Assembly: GCF_016937615.1 (NCBI RefSeq)
Contig: NZ_JAFHKI010000044.1
Location: forward strand, 1-32,342
Length of the DNA: 32,342 nt
Direction: 5' to 3'
DNA from: Pseudomonas lactucae
Lineage (GTDB): Bacteria > Pseudomonadota > Gammaproteobacteria > Pseudomonadales > Pseudomonadaceae
Shown here: positions 24,050 to 32,330 of the stretch, in pieces
Layout: the number at the start of each line of letters is the position of its first letter
How positions within the stretch are numbered: the stretch's first letter is position 1
Translations under genes and position numbers: made by a program
The notes under the pieces: generated by a model
Databases searched by the model: none
What the model saw: only the letters and a program-made list of their open reading frames with translations
What the model was told of the DNA's origin: nothing

Positions 24050-25027
24050 TCAGCCCAGCTCGCCACACAGGTTGGTTTCCACCAGGCGCCGAACCTCGGC
24101 GTTATCCAGGCCGGCACCGAGCAGCGCGTTGAGCTTGCCGAACGCCGCTTCACGGGTCATGCCGCCACCCGACAGCACACCCACGCCGCGCAAACGGCTG
24201 CCGGCTTCGTAGACGTCCAGCTCCACGCCGCCTTCATGGCACTGGGTAATCGCGACCACGACAATCGCGTTGTCCTGCGCGCGCTTGAGACTGGCCAGGA
24301 ACTCGGGGTTGTCGCTGGGCCCGGTGCCGCTGCCGAAGCATTCCAGGATCAGCGCCTGAATACCGCTGCCGAGCAGGGCGTCCAACTGCGCCGCAGCGAT
24401 TCCCGGCACCAATGGCAGTACGCCGATGTTGGCCAGGGTTTTCGGCTGGCGGTAGTCCAGCGCCGGGGGGATGGATTCGACACGGGCAACGCCGCCCTGG
24501 CGGTTGAGCGCGGCAAAGGGGTTGCGCCCGAAACTACGGATTTTCGCGCACGCGGTCGGCGCCAGTAGCGCGCCGTGAAAGTGCAAGTGCACGCCCGGCG
24601 CCAAACCGCCGCCCAGGGCGTGCAGAGCACCGCTGACGTTTTCCCAGGCGTCGCTGTCCGGCACGCCCGCCGGCAGCATCGAGCCGGTAAACACCACCGG
24701 CACCGGCAAGCCCAGCAGTTGGAAGCTCATGGCCGCCGCGCTGTAGGCCAGGGTATCGGTGCCATGCAGGATCAACACGGCGTCGCAGCCTTGGTCCACG
24801 GCTTCAATCACTGCGCTGCGCAGGCGCTGCCAATAGGCGGGGGTCATGTTGGCGCTGTCGATCAACGGCGCCATTTCGCGAAAGCGCCACGCGGGAACGG
24901 GCTGGTTGGCTAACTGCTCGCGCATGCGTGTTTCGAAGCCGGAGGCGGGCGCCAGGCCGTTGGCACTGGCCTGCATGCCGATGGTGCCGCCGGTGTAGAG
25001 CACCATGACGTTGCTGGATGAGGACAT
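24050..25027 (-). CDS. L-asparaginase, cytosolic type
   Basis: 325 residues. The first catalytic threonine is T12 in VLYTGGTIG, the second set is in LHGTDTLAYSA (about residue 90), and FTGSMLPAGVPDSDAWENV is the usual third block. No signal peptide, so it acts in the cytoplasm, hydrolysing asparagine to aspartate and ammonia. CAGGAG lies 9 bases before the ATG. It follows the AGCS symporter with a terminator between the two, so it may have its own promoter. With aspA nearby it makes a route asparagine to aspartate to fumarate. Confidence 0.92.
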   Translation of the reverse strand: MSSSSNVMVLYTGGTIGMQASANGLAPASGFETRMREQLANQPVPAWRFREMAPLIDSANMTPAYWQRLRSAVIEAVDQGCDAVLILHGTDTLAYSAAAMSFQLLGLPVPVVFTGSMLPAGVPDSDAWENVSGALHALGGGLAPGVHLHFHGALLAPTACAKIRSFGRNPFAALNRQGGVARVESIPPALDYRQPKTLANIGVLPLVPGIAAAQLDALLGSGIQALILECFGSGTGPSDNPEFLASLKRAQDNAIVVVAITQCHEGGVELDVYEAGSRLRGVGVLSGGGMTREAAFGKLNALLGAGLDNAEVRRLVETNLCGELG

Positions 25028-25045
25028 CGTAAATTCTCCTGAACG

Positions 25046-25088
25046 AAAAACGCCGCACGGCCCCGAGCATGCCCAAGGTCGTGCGGCG
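25046..25088 (-). terminator. Rho-independent terminator of the AGCS symporter gene
   Basis: Stem CGCCGCACG (25051-25059) with CGTGCGGCG (25080-25088), a 20-base loop, and five T residues (25046-25050) when read on the minus strand. It lies just before the ribosome binding site of the asparaginase gene, so some read-through would couple the two. Confidence 0.8.
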
Positions 25089-25104
25089 TGTCATCTATCT
25101 ATGC

Positions 25105-26550
25105 TCAGCGTTGCACTTGAGCATTCAGTTCAGCCGAGGGGGCCGCTTGCGGTTTTACCGGGTTCGCCGGCCAGGCCTTGCGGTCCAGGTCGAGGTCCGG
25201 GAACTGGCTGGAATCGAACACCGGGGTCTTGATGCCCGCCGCGCGCTGGTTGTCGTAGTCGTTCAGAATGCGCATGGCAATCTTGAACAGGAACGCCAGG
25301 GCGAACAGGTTGACGAACGCCAGCAGGGTCATGGTGATATCGGCAAAGGCGAACACGGTGCTCAGGTTCTCGATGGAGCCCCAGAAAATCAGCACCAGCA
25401 CCAGCGTGCGGTAGCCGATCAGCACCTTGCGGTTGTTGCCCACCAGGAAGCGCAGGTTGCTCTCGCCGAGGTAGTAGTTGTACATGATCGAGGTGAACAC
25501 GAACAACGCCAGGGCCACCGAGATAAACATGCGGCCCCAGTCGCCGACCACCGCCGCCAGGGAGTTCTGGGTCAGGGCAATGCCGTCGCCTTCAAAGCCT
25601 GGGGTGTAGAAGCCGGAGAGCAGGATCAGCAACGCGGTGCAGGTGCAGATCACGAAGGTGTCGAGGAACACGCTGAACGCCTGGACCACGCCTTGGGCGA
25701 TCGGGTGTTCAACCGAAGCCACCGCCGCCACGTTCGGCGCACTGCCCAAGCCGGCTTCGTTGGCGAACACGCCGCGCTTGACGCCCATGATGATCGCGCT
25801 GCCCACCAGGCCACCGAAGGCTTGGTCGAGGCCGAAGGCGCTCTTGACGATGGTCGCGAGCATGGCCGGTACGTGGTCGAATTGCAGCACGATCACGTAC
25901 AGGGTCACGGCGATGTAGACCAGGGTCTTGACCGGCACCAGCAGGTCGGCGATCGAGGCGATGCGCTTGATCCCGCCGATGAATACCAGGCCCAGCAATA
26001 CCGCCAGGGCGAGGCCGGTGTAAGTGGTGTCCAGGCCGAACGCGTTGTTCAGCGAGTGAGTCACAGCGTGGGCCTGCAGGCCGTTGAAGGCAAAGCCGAA
26101 CGTCACCAGCAGCAGGAACGCCATGACCATGCCCAGCCAGCGCTTGTGCAAACCGTGCTGGATGTAATAAGCCGGGCCGCCACGGTAAGTGCCTTCGGCG
26201 TCGGTGCGCTTGTACAACTGGCCGAGGGAGCACTCGATAAAGCTCGAAGACATGCCCACCAGCGCGGTGACCCACATCCAGAACACGGCACCGGGGCCAC
26301 CCAGGGTCACGGCAATGCCGACACCGGCGATGTTACCGGCACCCACACGTCCGGCCAGGCTGAGCATCAGCGCCTGGAACGAACTGAGCTGATCGGAGCT
26401 GTTTTTGAGGCTGTCGCGAAACACCGCGAACATATGGAAGAAATGACGAAACTGAACGAAACGCGAGCGGATCGTGAAATAACCGCCGAGCCCGACAATG
26501 AGCACGATCAGTACTTTCCCTGAGAGGAAGTCGTTGATGACTTCGAGCAT
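25105..26550 (-). CDS. AGCS-family sodium:amino-acid symporter
   Basis: 481 residues with about 9-11 membrane segments. The signature GRVGAGNIAGVGIAVTLGGP, followed by GAVFWMWVTALVGMSSSFIE, identifies the alanine/glycine:cation symporter family (AlsT/DagA). Other hallmarks are YRGGPAYYIQHGL, GVFANEAGLGSAP and TSIMYNYYLGESN. It imports alanine, glycine or a related amino acid with sodium. The ATG at 26550 is preceded by GAGGA; the in-frame extension to 26625 lacks hydrophobic character and is rejected. Its neighbours (asparaginase, aspartase) suggest a role in amino-acid catabolism. Confidence 0.93.
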   Translation of the reverse strand: MLEVINDFLSGKVLIVLIVGLGGYFTIRSRFVQFRHFFHMFAVFRDSLKNSSDQLSSFQALMLSLAGRVGAGNIAGVGIAVTLGGPGAVFWMWVTALVGMSSSFIECSLGQLYKRTDAEGTYRGGPAYYIQHGLHKRWLGMVMAFLLLVTFGFAFNGLQAHAVTHSLNNAFGLDTTYTGLALAVLLGLVFIGGIKRIASIADLLVPVKTLVYIAVTLYVIVLQFDHVPAMLATIVKSAFGLDQAFGGLVGSAIIMGVKRGVFANEAGLGSAPNVAAVASVEHPIAQGVVQAFSVFLDTFVICTCTALLILLSGFYTPGFEGDGIALTQNSLAAVVGDWGRMFISVALALFVFTSIMYNYYLGESNLRFLVGNNRKVLIGYRTLVLVLIFWGSIENLSTVFAFADITMTLLAFVNLFALAFLFKIAMRILNDYDNQRAAGIKTPVFDSSQFPDLDLDRKAWPANPVKPQAAPSAELNAQVQR

Positions 26551-26850
26551 GGAGTGTTCCTCGCTGATTTTTCTAATGGCAAACGCAGGACGGTTCGACG
26601 CATCGCTCGGCACCAGGCAGTGCACGACGCTTCGGCCCCAATCCTTTTGCGGGTGTTGTTATTCATGCGCTTTCGCTGCGTGCTAGCCGTTGTCGACGGC
26701 CGCAGATGCGAAGAGGGGCGGCACTATACCTAGGCGAACGTGATCCGTCTGCCCGGGCCGATTAAAGGTTTCAGCCAAGCCGTTACAGGGGAGGTGGGTA
26801 AGCGGTGCGATATTGGATTTTTTATGGGCGTCATTTCACAACCTCGAAGC
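26551..26850. other. Intergenic region upstream of the symporter gene
   Basis: About 300 bases without a gene. A TATAGT hexamer on the minus strand (26723-26728) is a possible -10 element for the symporter, but no good -35 element is seen. Nothing else supports a gene here. Confidence 0.4.
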
Positions 26851-26884
26851 AAAAAAAGGGCCTGAAGAACGAGCCTTCAGGCCC
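26851..26884 (-). terminator. Rho-independent terminator of aspA
   Basis: Read on the minus strand: GGGCCTGAAG, loop GCTCGTT, CTTCAGGCCC, then seven T residues. The 10-bp stem is perfect. It starts 55 bases after the aspA stop. Confidence 0.95.
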
Positions 26885-26938
26885 TCAAAAGGTGAGAGGT
26901 GTCTAGTCCCTCAACCTGGTGAGCGGTGCAACAAACGC

Positions 26939-28363
26939 TTAGGCCTTCAGCGGGACCAAACGTGGAGCGATCATATTTTCGGGGCGCAGGATGTCGTCGA
27001 GCATGGCGTCGTCGAGCAAGCCTTCTTCGCGCACCAGTTCCAGTACCCCACGGCCGCTTTCGAGGGCGATGCGTGCGATACGGGTGGCGTTTTCATAGCC
27101 GATGTACGGGTTCAGCGCAGTCACCAGGCCGATGGAGTGCTCCACCAGTTCGCGGCAGCGCGCTTCGTTGGCGGTGATGCCGACGATGCAGTGCTCGCGC
27201 AGCATGTCCATGGCGCGTTGCAGCAGACGGATCGAATCGAAGATCTTGAAGGCGATCAGCGGCTCCATCACGTTCAGTTGCAGTTGGCCACCTTCGGCTG
27301 CCATGGTCAGGGCCAGGTCGTTACCGATGACTTGGAACGCTACCTGGTTCACGGCTTCCGGAATCACCGGGTTGACCTTGCCGGGCATGATCGAACTGCC
27401 TGGCTGGCGTGCCGGCAGGTTGATCTCGTTGATGCCGGTGCGTGGGCCGCTGGACAGCAGGCGCAGGTCGTTGCAGATCTTCGACAGTTTCACGGCGGTA
27501 CGCTTGAGCATGCCGGAGAACAGCACGAAGGCGCCCATGTCGGAGGTGGCTTCGATCAGGTCGGCTGCCGGAACCACGGGCTGGCCGCTGATGATCGCCA
27601 GGCGTTGTACGGCCAGGGCCTGGTAACGCGGGTCGGCGTTGATGCCGGTACCGATGGCGGTGCCGCCCAGGTTGACTTCGGTGAGCAGCTCCGGCGCCAG
27701 GGTTTTCAGGCGTGCCAGGTCTTCACCCAGGGTGGTGGCGAAGGCACGGAATTCCTGGCCGAGGGTCATCGGCACGGCGTCTTGCAATTGGGTGCGGCCC
27801 ATTTTCAGCACATGGCTGAACTCGACGCCTTTGGCGGCGAAGGCCTGGATCAGGCTGTCGAGACTGGCCAGCAGCGCGTCATGGCCCAGCAGCAGACCCA
27901 GGCGGATCGCGGTCGGGTAGGCGTCGTTGGTCGACTGCGCCATGTTCACGTCGTTGTTGGGGTGCAGGTACTGGTATTCGCCTTTCTGGTGGCCCATGGC
28001 CTCCAGCGCGATGTTGGCGATGACTTCGTTGGCATTCATGTTGGTTGAAGTGCCGGCGCCGCCTTGAATCATGTCCACCACGAACTCTTCGTGGAAATCG
28101 CCGCGGATCAGACGGGCACAGGCTTCGCTGATGGCAGCGTGCTTGGCTTCGCTGAGCTGGCCCAACTCGCGGTTGGCATCCGCGGCTGCTTGCTTGACCA
28201 TTGCCAGGCCGACCACCAATTTCGGGTAATGCGAAATCGGAACACCCGAGAGGCGGAAGTTATTCACCGCACGCAGGGTCTGGATGCCGTAATACGCTTG
28301 AGCAGGTACTTCGAGTACGCCAAGCAGGTCTTTTTCTGTACGGAAAGATGCAGCAGAGGACAT
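26939..28363 (-). CDS. aspA: Aspartate ammonia-lyase
   Basis: 474 residues, the usual length. Converts aspartate to fumarate and ammonia in the cytoplasm. The fumarase/aspartase signature GSSIMPGKVNPVIPE holds the flexible-loop catalytic serine (S323/S324). GAGTSTNMNANEVIANIALE, NDVNMAQSTNDAYPTA and GRTQLQDAVPMTLGQEF are the other conserved blocks. These together favour aspartase over fumarase C. The ATG at 28363 gives MSSAASFRTEKDLLG; four more in-frame codons back is another ATG. It is divergent from a LysR regulator gene. Confidence 0.95.
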   Translation of the reverse strand: MSSAASFRTEKDLLGVLEVPAQAYYGIQTLRAVNNFRLSGVPISHYPKLVVGLAMVKQAAADANRELGQLSEAKHAAISEACARLIRGDFHEEFVVDMIQGGAGTSTNMNANEVIANIALEAMGHQKGEYQYLHPNNDVNMAQSTNDAYPTAIRLGLLLGHDALLASLDSLIQAFAAKGVEFSHVLKMGRTQLQDAVPMTLGQEFRAFATTLGEDLARLKTLAPELLTEVNLGGTAIGTGINADPRYQALAVQRLAIISGQPVVPAADLIEATSDMGAFVLFSGMLKRTAVKLSKICNDLRLLSSGPRTGINEINLPARQPGSSIMPGKVNPVIPEAVNQVAFQVIGNDLALTMAAEGGQLQLNVMEPLIAFKIFDSIRLLQRAMDMLREHCIVGITANEARCRELVEHSIGLVTALNPYIGYENATRIARIALESGRGVLELVREEGLLDDAMLDDILRPENMIAPRLVPLKA

Positions 28364-28411
28364 GACGGAAATCATCTCGATAGGGACCCGGAACTGGCCG
28401 GAACGCTGCGA

Positions 28412-28441
28412 ATGCTAGGCGCGTACGAATTTTTGGGCCAA
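28412..28441 (-). promoter_or_regulatory. Possible aspA promoter
   Basis: On the minus strand, TTGGCC (28436-28441) and TAGCAT (28412-28417) are separated by 18 bases, a weak sigma-70-like pair. An inverted repeat GGCCA-N14-TGGCC (28436-28459) overlaps the -35 element and could be a LysR or other operator. Confidence 0.3.
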
Positions 28442-28545
28442 TGCTGTTAAACACTGGCCTATGCATAAACGGCATAATGCGGGTGTGACCCGGCTATCAT
28501 GGCGGGCGTGTGTGCCAAAATGGTGCGTACCCGTGGGAGGCAGTG

Positions 28546-29454
28546 ATGAACCTTGAAAGCAAATGGCTGGAAGACTTCAGCGCCCTGGCCGCGACCCGCA
28601 GCTTTTCACAGGCGGCGGAGCGGCGTTTTGTCACCCAGCCGGCGTTCAGTCGACGCATCCGCAGCCTGGAAGCTGCCTTGGGCCTGACCCTGGTCAACCG
28701 CTCGCGCACGCCGGTCGAGCTGACTGCGGCGGGGCAGCTATTTCTAGTCACCGCGCGCACCGTGGTCGAACAGTTGGGTGAAGTGTTGCGCCATTTGCAT
28801 CATCTGGAAGGCGGGCAGGGCGAAGTCATGCAGGTAGCCGCCGCCCACTCTCTGGCGCTGGGCTTCTTCCCACGCTGGATCGCGCAATTGCGCAACGAAG
28901 GCCTGAACATCGCCACGCGGCTGGTCGCCACCAACGTCGGCGACGCCGTGCACGCCCTGCGCGAGGGGGGCTGCGATCTGATGCTGGCGTTCTACGATCC
29001 GGACGCCGCGATGCAGATGGACGCCGAAATCTTCCCGTCGCTGCACCTGGGCGACACCGAAATGCTCCCGGTGTGCGCCGCCGATGCCGACGGCAAACCG
29101 CTGTTCGACCTCGAAGGCGAGGGCAGCGTGCCGTTGCTGGCCTACAGCGCCGGTGCATTCCTCGGCCGTTCGGTGCATCTGTTGCTACGCCAGCGTGCGC
29201 TGCGCTTTACCACGGTGTACGAAACCGCCATGGCCGACAGCCTCAAGAGCATGGCCCTGGAAGGCCTGGGCATTGCCTGGGTGCCACAACTGAGCGTGCG
29301 CGCCGAACTGGCCCGTGGCGAGCTGGTGGTGTGCGGCGGGCCGCAATGGCATGTGCCGCTGGAGATTCGCCTGTATCGCTGTGCGTTGGTGCGCAAGGCG
29401 AATGTGCGGTTGTTGTGGCGCAAGTTGGAAGGAGGGGCCGCGCAAAGCACCTGA
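28546..29454 (+). CDS. LysR-family regulator, HypT/YjiE-like
   Basis: 302 residues. The N-terminal winged helix (MNLESKWLEDFSALAATRSF, then FSQAAERRFVTQPAFSRRIR) is followed by an effector domain with AAAHSLALGFFPRWI and ALEGLGIAWVPQ, blocks I recall from E. coli HypT (YjiE), a regulator of the response to hypochlorite. GGGAGG lies 8 bases before the ATG at 28546; 12 codons of in-frame extension upstream have no support. Divergent from aspA, so aspA may be its target, but the HypT relation suggests a stress role. Function in this strain is inference. Confidence 0.88.
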   Translation: MNLESKWLEDFSALAATRSFSQAAERRFVTQPAFSRRIRSLEAALGLTLVNRSRTPVELTAAGQLFLVTARTVVEQLGEVLRHLHHLEGGQGEVMQVAAAHSLALGFFPRWIAQLRNEGLNIATRLVATNVGDAVHALREGGCDLMLAFYDPDAAMQMDAEIFPSLHLGDTEMLPVCAADADGKPLFDLEGEGSVPLLAYSAGAFLGRSVHLLLRQRALRFTTVYETAMADSLKSMALEGLGIAWVPQLSVRAELARGELVVCGGPQWHVPLEIRLYRCALVRKANVRLLWRKLEGGAAQST

Positions 29455-29512
29455 GTCCAATATCGGGCCGATTACAGTGTGTCAGGCACTGAATCTGGCA
29501 CTTATACATCTC

Positions 29513-29538
29513 TATCGGGAGCAAGCCCCCTTCCACAG
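29513..29538. repeat. REP-type repeat
   Basis: ATCGGGAGCAAGCCCCCTTCCACA is a second REP-type element in the same orientation as the one at 45-76, with two mismatches from the palindromic core (GGGAGC-AA-GCCCCC). It lies downstream of the LysR gene and upstream of the purE promoter. Confidence 0.7.
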
Positions 29539-29616
29539 GGTTTTGTGGTGTTTTCGCTGACTCGAAAGTCAATAAAATCGCTGGTTTGCGCCGCTGGACG
29601 GATGGTCATTCCAGGG

Positions 29617-29645
29617 GCTGTTTATCTGCGTTATTACGGTATACT
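29617..29645 (+). promoter_or_regulatory. Probable purEK promoter
   Basis: A good -10 hexamer TATACT (29640-29645) with a weak -35 at about 29617-29623. It would start transcription near 29652, giving a purE leader of about 110 bases. Confidence 0.5.
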
Positions 29646-29648
29646 GCG

Positions 29649-29726
29649 CGGCCTTCGGCCGGTCCAACCGGCCTTAATTCGTACACCAAGCCACGCCGGA
29701 TTTCCCGCGTGGCTTGTTGTTTTTTT
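29649..29726 (+). terminator. Leader hairpins and intrinsic terminator ahead of purE
   Basis: Two mutually exclusive stems, CGGCC-TTC-GGCCG (29649-29661) and GGCCGGT-CCA-ACCGGCC (29657-29673), are followed by a terminator: CAAGCCACGC (29687-29696), a 10-base loop, GCGTGGCTTG (29707-29716), then TTG and seven T residues (29720-29726). It lies between the promoter and the purE start, so it can act as an attenuator, or end a small RNA of about 75 nt. Confidence 0.75.
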
Positions 29727-29763
29727 GACGCGCCCGCGGCGCCCAGAGAGAAGAGGCACGACG

Positions 29764-30255
<492 letters not shown>

Positions 30256-30266
30256 GGTTGTTGACG

Positions 30267-31352
30267 ATGAAAATCGGTGTAATCGGTGGCGGCCAACTGG
30301 GCCGCATGCTGGCGCTGGCGGGAACTCCGCTGGGGATGAATTTCGCTTTCCTTGACCCGGCGCCGGACGCCTGCGCGGCCGCCCTGGGTGAACACCTGCG
30401 CGCTGACTACAGCGACCCGGACCACTTGCGCCAATTGGCCGACGAAGTGGACCTGGTGACCTTCGAGTTCGAAAGCGTACCGGCCGAAACCGTCGCGTTC
30501 CTTTCGCAGTTCGTACCGGTGTACCCAAGCGCCGAAGCCCTGCGCATCGCGCGTGACCGCTGGTTCGAGAAGAGCATGTTCAAGGACCTGGGCATTCCGA
30601 CCCCGGCCTTCGCCGATATTCAATCCCAGGCCGACCTCGACGCCGCTGTCGCCAGCATTGGCCTGCCGGCCGTGCTCAAGACCCGCACCCTGGGTTACGA
30701 CGGCAAGGGCCAGAAAGTCCTGCGCACCGCCGCCGATGTGGTTGGCACTTTCGCCGAGCTGGGCAGCGTCGCCTGCCTGCTGGAGGGCTTCGTGCCGTTC
30801 ACCGGGGAAGTCTCGCTGATCGCCGTGCGTGCGCGGGATGGCGAAATCCGTTTCTACCCGTTGGTGCACAACACTCACGTCAACGGCATTCTCAAGCTGT
30901 CCGTGGCCAGCACCGATCACCCGTTGCAGGCGCTGGCCGAAGACTATTCCAGCCGCGTGCTCAAACAGCTGGATTATGTCGGTGTGATGGCGTTCGAGTT
31001 CTTTGAAGTCGACGGTGGCCTCAAGGCCAACGAAATCGCCCCGCGTGTGCACAACTCCGGGCACTGGACCACCGAAGGCGCCGAGTGCAGCCAGTTCGAA
31101 AACCACCTGCGTGCCGTGGCAGGTCTGCCGCTGGGCTCCACGGCCAAGATCGGCGAGAGCGCCATGCTCAACTTCATCGGTACGGTACCGCCGGTTGAGC
31201 GCGTGATGGCGATCGACGATTGCCACGTGCATCACTACGGCAAGGCCTTCAAGGCCGGGCGCAAGGTCGGCCACGCCAACCTTCGTTGCAAGGACCGCGC
31301 GACGCTGCAGGCGCAGATCCTCACGGTCGAAGCGTTGATCGCCGAGCAATAA
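30267..31352 (+). CDS. purK: N5-carboxyaminoimidazole ribonucleotide synthase
   Basis: 361 residues, an ATP-grasp enzyme that makes N5-CAIR from AIR, ATP and bicarbonate, the substrate of PurE. It begins MKIGVIGGGQLGRMLALAG, with VTFEFESVPAE, ATP-grasp lysine region AVLKTRTLGYDGKGQKVL, and GVMAFEFFEVDGG with ANEIAPRVHNSGHWTTEG. The ATG at 30267 has TGAGG 9 bases upstream; the in-frame TTG at 30258 is less likely. It is the second gene of the purEK operon. Confidence 0.96.
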   Translation: MKIGVIGGGQLGRMLALAGTPLGMNFAFLDPAPDACAAALGEHLRADYSDPDHLRQLADEVDLVTFEFESVPAETVAFLSQFVPVYPSAEALRIARDRWFEKSMFKDLGIPTPAFADIQSQADLDAAVASIGLPAVLKTRTLGYDGKGQKVLRTAADVVGTFAELGSVACLLEGFVPFTGEVSLIAVRARDGEIRFYPLVHNTHVNGILKLSVASTDHPLQALAEDYSSRVLKQLDYVGVMAFEFFEVDGGLKANEIAPRVHNSGHWTTEGAECSQFENHLRAVAGLPLGSTAKIGESAMLNFIGTVPPVERVMAIDDCHVHHYGKAFKAGRKVGHANLRCKDRATLQAQILTVEALIAEQ

Positions 31353-31385
31353 GCCTCGGATCGGCGGGAACCATTCGGGGCTCGC

Positions 31386-31430
31386 CATCCTCTGATTGCA
31401 GGATGCCAAAGCCTGTCTAGGCTTTGGCAT
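31386..31430. promoter_or_regulatory. Overlapping hairpins between purK and glsB-like gene
   Basis: CATCCT-N8-AGGATG (31386-31405) overlaps a perfect stem ATGCCAAAGCC-TGTCTA-GGCTTTGGCAT (31403-31430, 11 bp). No T-run follows. It may be the purEK terminator or a leader structure for the next gene. Confidence 0.5.
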
Positions 31431-31457
31431 AGCTCACTTCATACAGAGGGAAATGCC

Positions 31458-31703
31458 ATGGGTATCATCGGAACCATCTTTATCGGCTTGATCGTCGGTC
31501 TGCTCGCGCGTTTCCTCAAGCCTGGCGACGACAGCATGGGCTGGATCATGACCATCCTGCTGGGTATCGCCGGCTCCCTGGCTGCGACCTACGGTGGTCA
31601 GGCGCTGGGCATTTACCAGGCCGGTCAAGGTGCAGGCTTTATCGGTGCACTGGTCGGCGCCATTGTGCTGCTGGTGATCTACGGCCTGATCAAAAAGAAG
31701 TAA
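31458..31703 (+). CDS. GlsB/YeaQ/YmgE-family small membrane protein
   Basis: 81 residues with three hydrophobic segments (about 3-18, 28-46, 55-77) and the family's glycine-rich pattern: MGIIGTIFIGLIVGLLARFL, MGWIMTILLGIAGSLAATYG, GAIVLLVIYGLIKKK. These inner-membrane proteins (transglycosylase-associated family) are induced in stress in many bacteria; their activity is not established. AGAGGGA lies 7 bases before the ATG. No operon partner is evident. Confidence 0.92.
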   Translation: MGIIGTIFIGLIVGLLARFLKPGDDSMGWIMTILLGIAGSLAATYGGQALGIYQAGQGAGFIGALVGAIVLLVIYGLIKKK

Positions 31704-31717
31704 TCAGCCGACGAAGT

Positions 31718-31742
31718 CCTCTGCGCTGCGCAGGCGCAGAGG
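31718..31742. terminator. Hairpin after the glsB-like gene
   Basis: CCTCTGCGC (31718-31726), loop TGCGCAG, GCGCAGAGG (31734-31742): a perfect 9-bp stem 15 bases after the stop. No T-run follows, so it is only a possible terminator. Confidence 0.5.
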
Positions 31743-31744
31743 GC

Positions 31745-31774
31745 TAGAATGCTCGGCACTTGTACTTGCCGAGC
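31745..31774 (+). promoter_or_regulatory. -10-like element and leader hairpin of the DUF3299 gene
   Basis: TAGAAT (31745-31750) resembles a -10 element and is followed at once by a perfect 8-bp hairpin, GCTCGGCA-CTTGTACT-TGCCGAGC (31751-31774), which ends 6 bases before the ATG. No clear ribosome binding site is seen outside the stem; the GAG of its 3' arm is the only candidate. Confidence 0.4.
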
Positions 31775-31780
31775 TTCTTC

Positions 31781-32317
31781 ATGCGCCGTCTTCTGTTGAC
31801 TCTTCTCTTGCTGGGCTCTGGCTTGGCACACGCTGGCGAACTGCCGGAAACCGACTGGCTCGACCTCATGCCGCTTTCAGACCAGAAAGCCCTCGAAGCC
31901 ATGCCCGAGATTGACCACAACTCCCCCGAAGCCCAGGGCACCTTTACCGATAAGGGCGGCCTGAAGCAGAGCAAAGGCTTGCCGGCGGTGATGTATTCCA
32001 CCAAGACCGTGGCCGCCATGAACGGCAAGAACATCCGCATCGGCGGCTACCCGGTACCGTTGGAAACCGACGCCAAGGGTCGCAGCACGTTGTTCTTCCT
32101 GGTGCCGTACCCAGGCGCGTGCATCCACGTGCCGCCACCGCCACCTAATCAGTTGGTGTTGGTGCGTTATCCCAAGGGGTTGAAGTTGGATGATATCTAC
32201 ACACCGTTATGGGTCACCGGCACCTTGAAGGTGGAGAAGGTGAACAACGACCTGGCGGATGCGGCGTATGCGCTGGATGCGGGGAAGGTGCGGGTGGTGA
32301 AGGAGTCAGATCTCTAA
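31781..32317 (+). CDS. DUF3299 secreted protein
   Basis: 178 residues. A short Sec signal peptide MRRLLLTLLLLGSGLAHA is cleaved near residue 18. The mature protein has the DUF3299 pattern: IRIGGYPVPLE, FFLVPYPGACIHVPPPPPNQ with the conserved C-H-PPPP-N, and WVTGTLKVEK. Periplasmic location follows from the signal peptide; the function of the family is not established, though the C/H motif suggests metal or heme binding. The ATG at 31781 is chosen because it starts the signal peptide; the in-frame TTG at 31760 falls inside the hairpin. Confidence 0.88.
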   Translation: MRRLLLTLLLLGSGLAHAGELPETDWLDLMPLSDQKALEAMPEIDHNSPEAQGTFTDKGGLKQSKGLPAVMYSTKTVAAMNGKNIRIGGYPVPLETDAKGRSTLFFLVPYPGACIHVPPPPPNQLVLVRYPKGLKLDDIYTPLWVTGTLKVEKVNNDLADAAYALDAGKVRVVKESDL

Positions 32318-32330
32318 GCTTGCACAAAAC

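Noticed and set aside
25069..26523. A 484-codon open frame antisense to the symporter gene
   Set aside because: The Q/H/E-rich translation is the reverse shadow of hydrophobic membrane codons.
26813..28048. A 411-codon frame antisense to aspA
   Set aside because: Crosses the aspA terminator and has no ribosome site or recognisable domain.
29479..29763. N-terminal extension of purE
   Set aside because: The in-frame extension passes through a promoter, hairpins and a terminator; PurE proteins start at [12 protein letters not shown].
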